Assembly (NCBI GenBank): GCA_905192805.1 | Contig: CAJJMF010000023.1 | Span: 1 to 19,085 of the forward strand | Origin: an uncultured Sutterella sp. | GTDB lineage: Bacteria; Pseudomonadota; Gammaproteobacteria; Burkholderiales; Burkholderiaceae_F | Direction: 5' to 3' | DNA: 19,085 nucleotides | Shown here: piece by piece, positions 13,817 through 19,085 of the stretch | Layout: each line of letters starts with the position of its first letter | How positions within the stretch are numbered: the first letter of the stretch is position 1 | The notes under the pieces: generated by a model | Databases searched by the model: none | Seen by the model: the letters and a program-made list of their open reading frames with translations, nothing else | What the model was told of the DNA's origin: nothing | Program-made: the position numbers and the translations under genes

Positions 13817-14711
13817 AGTTCTATCGTTTATTTTTGTTTGTCTGTTAGGGGTATTGAGCTTTCTGCTTTACCAAGAACAAACAACTCCAGTTAATACGCA
13901 TACTCTTGAGGCCCAGAGTAGCTTAGGTGCGATGACGGTTTACCCCCCGTATCAAGCGCCAGCACCGACTACTGACGCCACGTCAGCTCCTGAGGAAGGG
14001 GCAGAGAAAACGACAGAATCAAGTGTGCCCACTCTTAACCCCCAAAAGGCATCCCTCACAGCACAGAGTGGGGTGACTCCCCCAAGTGACACAAACACGA
14101 CGGTGAGTGCTACCTCAGGTGCTCAACCAACGACTCCCCCAGGGGAGACCTCGACTTCAAACGCCACGGCCAACACGGAGACAACCGCTGAAACTTCCCC
14201 TGCGCAACAACGGCTACTTGAGGAAAACTTTTTAGTTTCCCAAGAAAAACCAGCCAGTGAAGCCTGCTCTATCTATGGGGCAGTGTTGGAGAGTAACCTC
14301 CCGAAAATTCACCGAGAGTTGGAGCGGGCTCAAATTACTGCCACCATGAAGGTACTTCCCTCGGAGCAGCGCTCAACCATTACGCTTGTCACCGGTCCGT
14401 TCCCCTCGGAGCAAGCGTTGAATCAAGCTCAAGATGCCCTGCAGCAAGTGGGGATTAAATATCAGCAAACCCGAAAGAACAATCGCCCTCAACTGGTGAT
14501 AGGGCAATTTAACGACCTGACGAAGGCGCAGCTCTTTTTGAATAGCGTAAAAACACGACTCAGTAGTTTAGAGATTCGTGTGGAGCGAGATCGGATGGAC
14601 GATGGGGTGCGATTTGATTTGGTTTTTCTTGAGATGACCCCATCGCAATTTCGCAAACTCGAAGACTATGCGCGTCAGAGCGCTCATCCGCTTACCGGAT
14701 GCCCTTATTGA
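13809..14711 (+). CDS. Membrane-anchored periplasmic protein with C-terminal SPOR-like domain
   Basis: Probable single-pass inner-membrane protein of 300 residues. A hydrophobic N-terminal anchor (3-20) is followed by a long disordered linker rich in Thr, Ser, Pro and Ala (about 24-135). The C-terminal part (about 150-275) has two beta-alpha-beta-like repeats, ITLVTGPFPSEQALNQAQ (191-208) and LVIGQFNDLTKAQ (229-241), resembling SPOR domains that bind denuded peptidoglycan at the septum. Two cysteines, C153 and C298, flank the domain and could form a disulphide in the periplasm. GAGGAG (13797-13802) lies inside the end of coaX and serves the ATG at 13809. Position after birA-coaX recurs in betaproteobacteria. 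The SPOR call is by pattern only. Confidence 0.75.
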   Translation: MAKVLSFIFVCLLGVLSFLLYQEQTTPVNTHTLEAQSSLGAMTVYPPYQAPAPTTDATSAPEEGAEKTTESSVPTLNPQKASLTAQSGVTPPSDTNTTVSATSGAQPTTPPGETSTSNATANTETTAETSPAQQRLLEENFLVSQEKPASEACSIYGAVLESNLPKIHRELERAQITATMKVLPSEQRSTITLVTGPFPSEQALNQAQDALQQVGIKYQQTRKNNRPQLVIGQFNDLTKAQLFLNSVKTRLSSLEIRVERDRMDDGVRFDLVFLEMTPSQFRKLEDYARQSAHPLTGCPY

Positions 14712-14721
14712 TGGGAAAGAT

Positions 14722-14771
14722 GGCGCTTGAAGGTGAAAGCGCCTATACGCAGGTTATTGCGAATAGGCGCT
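14722..14771. terminator. Two mutually exclusive GC-rich hairpins between convergent genes
   Basis: GGCGCTT (14722-14728) can pair with AAGCGCC (14737-14743). Part of the latter, GCGCCTAT (14739-14746), can instead pair with ATAGGCGC (14763-14770), extended by a CGC/GCG pair inside. Both structures lie between the convergent SPOR and HIT genes in the 80-bp gap. No T-run follows on either strand, so if this is a terminator it is not classical. Confidence 0.45.
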
Positions 14772-14791
14772 GGGAGTAGAGAACAGGAGGA

Positions 14792-15211
14792 CTAGTTGCT
14801 GGGCATAGCGGCTAGGGTGGCCTTGAGATGAGCAAAACGTTGCCGACGGTCTTCAGTGAGCGCCGGTAAGTTGTCACGCAATTTTTTACCCCAAGGGCAT
14901 TCAGGGAAATAGGTATCGTCTTGCCAGCGAGCAATGATGTGCCAGTGCAGGTGAGGCACCATATTGCCGAATTGGGCTAAGTTGACTTTATCGGGTTGCA
15001 TCACGTTTTTGACCATATTTTCAATACGCATGAGCAACAACCACATTTCCACGCGCTCAAGTTCAGGTAAGTCAGTGACATCCGGGACATGGCGACGACT
15101 GACAAGCCGTAAATAACACGGGAAGTCATCATTCGAAGCGTCGATCAGGTAAAAGTTCTCATTACCCCAAATCATCTGAGGATGATTTTCCGTACAAAGT
15201 TCACAAGCCAT
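14792..15211 (-). CDS. HIT-family nucleotide hydrolase/transferase
   Basis: Small cytoplasmic protein of 139 residues of the histidine triad superfamily, which hydrolyses or transfers nucleotidyl groups on substrates such as diadenosine polyphosphates or AMP-conjugates. The catalytic triad HLHWH is at 87-91, preceded by VP and followed by hydrophobic IIAR, as in the family. The N-terminal region contains a CELC pair (C3, C6) that could bind zinc as in some HIT proteins. It is the last gene of the rodA-rlpA-M20-unknown-HIT operon, 9 bp after its neighbour. No clear ribosome binding site is seen. The exact substrate is unknown. Confidence 0.9.
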   Translation of the reverse strand: MACELCTENHPQMIWGNENFYLIDASNDDFPCYLRLVSRRHVPDVTDLPELERVEMWLLLMRIENMVKNVMQPDKVNLAQFGNMVPHLHWHIIARWQDDTYFPECPWGKKLRDNLPALTEDRRQRFAHLKATLAAMPSN

Positions 15212-15220
15212 GATTACGTG

Positions 15221-15436
15221 TTAGCTCTCTAAGTGAATATAACCATTACTGGTTTCGATGATTTGATAGTCCCACTTTTTATTGCCTTTCATATCCTCAA
15301 GCCATGCGGCGGTGGGGGTATCCCATTCATCAAGCATATAGTTGATGAATTGTTCTGCCTCTAAGGGAGTGGCAAAGTTATTCCACTCCCCGTTGGCCCA
15401 TTGAACAATGACTTGAGTGACACAGTCTCGACGCAT
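15221..15436 (-). CDS. Small conserved-looking protein of unknown function
   Basis: I do not recognise this 71-residue protein. It begins MRRDCVTQVIVQWANGEW, is acidic, and is unusually rich in tryptophan and tyrosine (W13, W18, and more at DEWDTP, AAWLED and KKWDYQ). It has no signal peptide or membrane segment. The open frame runs on to 15475, overlapping the peptidase gene by 37 bp. The ATG at 15436 is preferred because it starts 2 bp after the peptidase stop, which suits coupled translation; no separate ribosome binding site is visible. Tight spacing on both sides makes it a real gene of the operon. Confidence 0.7.
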   Translation of the reverse strand: MRRDCVTQVIVQWANGEWNNFATPLEAEQFINYMLDEWDTPTAAWLEDMKGNKKWDYQIIETSNGYIHLES

Positions 15437-15438
15437 GA

Positions 15439-16827
15439 TTAGCGGGGCACGCGAGCAAAGAGCTCTGCAACCCATAACGTTAGCTTTTCAGCATAGTCGA
15501 GCTGCAAGTTTTCATTCGGTGCGTGGGCACTGCTATCGGGTAGCAAAGCTCCTGTGTTGATAAAGAACGCTTCTGGGAATGCCTTGGCAAAGTCCGTAAT
15601 GACGCCAATCGATCCCCCCGCAAACGTGTAACCAACATCATGACCAAAGATAGCCTGAGAGAGTTCATTAGCAGAGGCTTTGAGCCAGTCTGGCATCAGC
15701 GGTGCGGCAAACCCAGGCGCCGAATGTTCGTCGGTAATGGTGACGCTGGCGTGATAGGGGATGTCTGTGGTGAGTCGTGCTTTGACATCCGCTAACGCTT
15801 GCTCCGCATTGACTCCCGGGGGAATACGGAAGCTAAGTTTCAGCGTAGTATGGGTACGCACAAGACCACTGGCTTTATCTGGGGGTGGTAAGCCATCAGC
15901 CCCCAACACTGATAACGTCGGTTTCCAGTTACCAGCAATCACGGCATCAAAGGCGCTGTCTTTCATCGAGACCGTATCGCCTTCGTAGCTAAAGGCTTGA
16001 CGAGGATCGAAGGTTTCCGCCAGTTTATGCGCGCCTTGAATGTATTCCTCAGGGATTTCGGAATACATGCTTGGGATGAGCACTTCGCCCGTTTCTGCAT
16101 TTTCCAGACGATCCAATAGGATACGCATAATGCGGAATGAACTGGGTACGATCCCGCTGGCCGTCCCAGAGTGAGAGGCCTTCTTTAAGACCGATACCTT
16201 GACAGTTAAGGCAACAATCCCACGAAGTGATTGCGTAAGCCAAACACGCTGATCATCGACAGCAAAAAGGTCCAAAATACAGACCATGCCAGGCTTTCCA
16301 ATACGATCTTTGTATTGGGCGATGTATTTGGCCATATCGCGAGAGCCCGATTCTTCATCCGTTTCATAGAGACCCGTAATACGGGGGTGAGCGGTTTTGG
16401 TTTCCTCCAGCGCTTTCACAGCGGTCACAATACTGTAGAAGTTGTAGCCATCATCGACACAACCGCGCCCCCAAAGTTTTCCTTCTTTGACGACGGGTTT
16501 CCACGGGCCCAAATCGGCATCCCAGCCCACCGTTTCGGGTTGTTTATCTAAGTGTCCGTAGCAAAGGACCGATTTGCCGGTATGACCACCAAAAGCAGGA
16601 ATGTCCATATAGAGCACGGGAGGGCAGTTGGGGAGGCTACTGACCTCAAAATAAGCATGAGGCAATTGGGTTTTCGCCCATCGCACCGCTTCATTGAGCG
16701 CATTTAATAATTCACCACGGGCTTCCCAGTTCTTGTCAAAAGAACCTGAAACCGCCGGAATTTCAACGTGTCGGCATAAACCTTCCAACGTGTCGCCTTT
16801 CCAGGCATCAGCAATCAACTGTTTCAT
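15439..16827 (-). CDS. M20-family metallopeptidase (dipeptidase/deacylase-like)
   Basis: Predicted cytoplasmic di-zinc hydrolase of 462 residues that would cleave small peptides or N-acylated amino acids. Metal and catalytic motifs are in order: GHLDKQP (91-97; H92 ligand, D94 catalytic support), GRGCVDDG (120-127; bridging Asp), YETDEESG (154-161; E158 general base, E159 ligand), a later Asp in ILDLFAVDD and a C-terminal ligand His in SSAHAPNE. The dimerisation lid lies between, with ASHSGTASG. It is closest to the carnosinase-like branch of M20. The ribosome binding site AAGGGG (minus strand, 16833-16838) overlaps the rlpA stop, implying coupling. No signal peptide is present. The substrate cannot be read from the sequence. 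Confidence 0.9.
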   Translation of the reverse strand: MKQLIADAWKGDTLEGLCRHVEIPAVSGSFDKNWEARGELLNALNEAVRWAKTQLPHAYFEVSSLPNCPPVLYMDIPAFGGHTGKSVLCYGHLDKQPETVGWDADLGPWKPVVKEGKLWGRGCVDDGYNFYSIVTAVKALEETKTAHPRITGLYETDEESGSRDMAKYIAQYKDRIGKPGMVCILDLFAVDDQRVWLTQSLRGIVALTVKVSVLKKASHSGTASGIVPSSFRIMRILLDRLENAETGEVLIPSMYSEIPEEYIQGAHKLAETFDPRQAFSYEGDTVSMKDSAFDAVIAGNWKPTLSVLGADGLPPPDKASGLVRTHTTLKLSFRIPPGVNAEQALADVKARLTTDIPYHASVTITDEHSAPGFAAPLMPDWLKASANELSQAIFGHDVGYTFAGGSIGVITDFAKAFPEAFFINTGALLPDSSAHAPNENLQLDYAEKLTLWVAELFARVPR

Positions 16828-16836
16828 AACAACCCC

Positions 16837-17883
16837 TTACTTTAAAATCGGGAACACTTTTATCCCTAAATTCTGTCCAAGTGCCTCAGACGCAGTCTTC
16901 GCTATGGATTGCGAAGCGTATTGTCCTAAGATAACACGGTAGCCATTGTTGTCGGGTACGATTCGCGACCCTAATGTTTCCCCCATACTCGATAGGGTGG
17001 CTTGAGCATGTGCTAAGAAAGCGGTGGCATTTTCTTTTGAGGAAAAAAATCCGATTTGTACTCCCCATTTGCCCGATGGCGATTCCGCGACGAGGGGCGC
17101 TGGAGGTGGGTTGTCATTAGTGGTCTGGACCAACGGTTCACTAAAGCGTTGTGTGATAGGCGGGGCATTGTCAATCAGGCCAGGATCCTTTGACGAAGAG
17201 GCGCGAGGTGTACTGGGAGCGTACGTTTCAGGCTGACTCGTGGCGACCGCAGTAGCAGGCAAGACGGGAATGGGCGTCACTTTCACATCATCCGAATTAT
17301 CCTGTGCCACTTGGGTTGAGGGAGCACTCGAGTCGTCGTACTGATGATTACGAATTTCACTAAAGGTGAGGCGGCGCACACGCACACGTGCCGTGCCTTT
17401 ATTGTGATAGCCGAGGCGGCGGGCCGCACCAAACGAAAGGTCGATCACGCGGCTATTTAAAAATGGGCCCCGATCGTTTACACGAACAATCACGTGTCGC
17501 CCATTTTCCAAATTAGTGACTTCCGCATAACTCGGTAGCGGTAAAGTCGGGTGTGCCGCCGTCATGGCGAACATGTCATAGGTTTCCCCAGTGGCGGTGC
17601 GCTTGCCATGGAATTGTTTTCCATACCAAGAACCCATACCGGTTTGACTAAACGGAATATCTTCCGTAATGGGGGTATAGGTTTTCCCTAAAACTTGATA
17701 CGGTTTCAAGGTTCCTGCTTTAAAGGGTTCCACGCGAGGGACAGCGTCCGCTCCATCGCTTTGGTTGGTGTCAGGGGGACCATCATGCTGGTAAAACTTT
17801 CCACTCGAAGATCCGGGACCGGTACTAGAACAAGCGCTTAGAAGTAAAGGGATAATGACGAGTAGGGGAAAATAAAATCGCAT
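16837..17883 (-). CDS. rlpA: RlpA, septal-ring lytic transglycosylase lipoprotein
   Basis: Outer-membrane lipoprotein that cleaves glycan strands lacking stem peptides at the division site. It has 348 residues. The signal peptide ends in lipobox LSAC with acylated C18. The double-psi beta-barrel domain (about 82-172) has GSWYGKQFHGKRTATGE and RVNDRGPF. E100, H111 and D137 keep the same spacing (11 and 26) as the catalytic E120, H131 and D157 I recall for Pseudomonas RlpA, so activity is likely. A Pro/Ser/Thr-rich linker (about 175-265) leads to a C-terminal SPOR domain (about 268-348). AGGTG (minus strand, 17888-17892) serves the ATG. It sits 22 bp after rodA, the usual mrdA-rodA-rlpA order. 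Confidence 0.95.
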   Translation of the reverse strand: MRFYFPLLVIIPLLLSACSSTGPGSSSGKFYQHDGPPDTNQSDGADAVPRVEPFKAGTLKPYQVLGKTYTPITEDIPFSQTGMGSWYGKQFHGKRTATGETYDMFAMTAAHPTLPLPSYAEVTNLENGRHVIVRVNDRGPFLNSRVIDLSFGAARRLGYHNKGTARVRVRRLTFSEIRNHQYDDSSAPSTQVAQDNSDDVKVTPIPVLPATAVATSQPETYAPSTPRASSSKDPGLIDNAPPITQRFSEPLVQTTNDNPPPAPLVAESPSGKWGVQIGFFSSKENATAFLAHAQATLSSMGETLGSRIVPDNNGYRVILGQYASQSIAKTASEALGQNLGIKVFPILK

Positions 17884-17905
17884 GAAGCACCTGTAACACA
17901 GTCGA

Positions 17906-19012
17906 CTATTTGGTTTGAGAACGCTGTTGGGTTTCTGCTGAAATGGAGAGCAAGATTCCAGAACAAATCCCGAGAATCATGAGGGCGGTCCCACCGTAAC
18001 TCATAAAAGGAAGGGGAACCCCTACGACCGGTAGAATGCCACTAACCATACCCATATTGACGAACGTATACGTGAAAAATATAGACCCAATGGCCCCCGC
18101 TAGCAACCGAGAAAATCGATTCGTTGCATACGCAGCAATATAAAAGCTTCGACCAATCAATATGGCATAGAGAATGAGCAAGATTACATTGCCCACAAAG
18201 CCAAACTCTTCACTGTAAACCGCAAACAAGAAGTCACTGGTACGTTCAGGAATGAAGTCCAAATGGGCTTGGGTTCCCTCCATCCAGCCTTTCCCCCAAA
18301 ACCCGCCTGAGCCAATGGCGATGAGGGCTTGATTAATATGGAACCCTTTTCCTAAGGGGTCACGTGAGGGATCCAAAAGGGTCAAGATGCGTTCCTGCTG
18401 ATAGTCATGCAGCATGGTCCAAATCAGAGGAAGGGAAAGTACAAAAGCGGATACCGCTCCCACAATAATTTTTAGATTGAGTCCTGCGAAGAAAATCACC
18501 GAAAGTCCAGCAATCGCGACCAAAATGGCGGTTCCTAAGTCGGGCTGCTTCAAGATAAACCCCACTGGGATCAGAAGAAGGACTAACGCAAACACATGAT
18601 CCAGCAAGCAGGTGGCTTCGCCGCGCTTTTGGTAGTACCACGCCAACATTAAGGGGGTGGTGAGTTTCATGATTTCAGAGGGCTGAATGCGTACACCAAC
18701 GTTAAGCCAACGGGTTGCCCCTTTCACTGTGATCCCAAAGAGGTGCGTCATGAGTAGCAGCACGCATCCTAATATAAAAAGCGGAACTGCCACGCGCGCG
18801 AGGGCCTTCATAGGAAGACACATCATGAAAAAGAGGACCACTGCTGCTACGGCCAGATTGCGAATCTGATCTTCCATACGCCACGGCATGCTATAGCTGG
18901 CCGAAAAGAGTGCGATAAAGCCGATCGTACTGATCAGTACGACCACAGACAAAATCACAATGTCCACTTGGGCAACACGGTGAAAAAGGTGACGTAAACC
19001 GCGACCAAACAC
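17906..19012 (-). CDS. rodA: RodA, SEDS peptidoglycan glycosyltransferase of the elongasome
   Basis: Polytopic inner-membrane enzyme that polymerises lipid II during cell elongation, working with PBP2 and MreB. The protein has 368 residues and about ten membrane segments. SEDS signatures are GATRWLN (98-104), PSEIMKL (111-117), QPDLGTA (156-162), the periplasmic loop DFIPERTSDFLFA (252-264), where D260 matches the essential Asp262 of E. coli RodA, and a C-terminal GVPLPFMSYGG. Translation appears to start at GTG (19012-19010). No ATG lies in frame between it and an upstream stop, and no clear ribosome binding site is visible, so coupling with the preceding gene is likely. The gene heads the visible part of the operon rodA-rlpA-M20-unknown-HIT. 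Confidence 0.95.
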   Translation of the reverse strand: MFGRGLRHLFHRVAQVDIVILSVVVLISTIGFIALFSASYSMPWRMEDQIRNLAVAAVVLFFMMCLPMKALARVAVPLFILGCVLLLMTHLFGITVKGATRWLNVGVRIQPSEIMKLTTPLMLAWYYQKRGEATCLLDHVFALVLLLIPVGFILKQPDLGTAILVAIAGLSVIFFAGLNLKIIVGAVSAFVLSLPLIWTMLHDYQQERILTLLDPSRDPLGKGFHINQALIAIGSGGFWGKGWMEGTQAHLDFIPERTSDFLFAVYSEEFGFVGNVILLILYAILIGRSFYIAAYATNRFSRLLAGAIGSIFFTYTFVNMGMVSGILPVVGVPLPFMSYGGTALMILGICSGILLSISAETQQRSQTK

Positions 19013-19026
19013 AAACGAAAGATTAT

Positions 19027-19085
19027 CTATGGATGTGATGGGATCGGTTCATTATTCTTCTCCGGAGCAGGCGAGAAACGGGTTT
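19027..19085 (-). CDS. C-terminal tail of an upstream gene, probably mrdA (PBP2)
   Basis: Only the last codons are in view, and the frame is not certain because all three minus-strand frames are open at the edge. The frame given ends ...TRFSPAPEKNNEPIPSHP followed by TAG at 19029-19027, 14 bp before rodA. Its proline-rich, polar character is like the tails of many PBP2 proteins. A second frame would stop at 19054-19052. The mrdA identity rests on the common mrdA-rodA gene order, not on recognisable domains. Confidence 0.4.
   Translation of the reverse strand, partial: TRFSPAPEKNNEPIPSHP

Noticed and set aside
1..19085. Mobile element, prophage, CRISPR array or defence system
   Set aside because: Looked for transposases, integrases, tRNA-linked attachment sites and spaced direct repeats; none seen. 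All genes fit a core chromosomal region.

Overview
The window is core chromosomal DNA of a Gram-negative bacterium, most likely a betaproteobacterium of the order Burkholderiales. The clues are a rpmH | dnaA-dnaN-gyrB start-of-chromosome layout, a birA-coaX-SPOR gene string, a DolP-type lipoprotein and a RodA/RlpA cell-wall cluster. A MenA-type prenyltransferase suggests menaquinone use, which would fit a Sutterella-like lineage, but that placement is a guess. I see no phage, insertion sequence, CRISPR array, tRNA or rRNA, and no obvious defence or secretion system.

Layout. At 1-95 (minus) is the start of rpmH. At 96-691 is a gene-free stretch with three DnaA-box-like sites. The plus-strand block dnaA, dnaN, gyrB follows (692-5895), then a translationally coupled pair: a cN-I-like 5'-nucleotidase and a diverged Old Yellow Enzyme/FadH-like flavoprotein (5967-8950). 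A 423-bp gene-free stretch (8951-9373) comes next. To its right are a Crp/Fnr-like regulator and a dual-BON lipoprotein (9374-10863, plus), menA and a ybeD-like gene (10916-12119, minus), birA-coaX-SPOR protein (12231-14711, plus), and a compact minus-strand operon rodA-rlpA-M20 peptidase-unknown-HIT (14792-19012), probably headed by a gene whose tail lies at the right edge.

The most interesting part is 8951-9373. It has all the parts of a replication origin: about eight DnaA-box-like 9-mers, a 34-bp stretch with only one G/C pair, and TAG triplets between that stretch and a perfect DnaA box. Hand counts of sample rows show C>G on the plus strand to its left and G>C to its right, whatever strand the genes are on. 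I therefore infer that the working oriC is here and not in the rpmH-dnaA gap. If so, dnaA-dnaN-gyrB is transcribed toward the origin, head-on to replication.

Secondary points are enzymes with substitutions at normally conserved positions (the FadH-like flavoprotein, MenA, CoaX) and several clear hairpins or palindromes in the gaps. The rest is ordinary housekeeping: replication initiation and supercoiling, quinone and cofactor synthesis, envelope maintenance and cell elongation.
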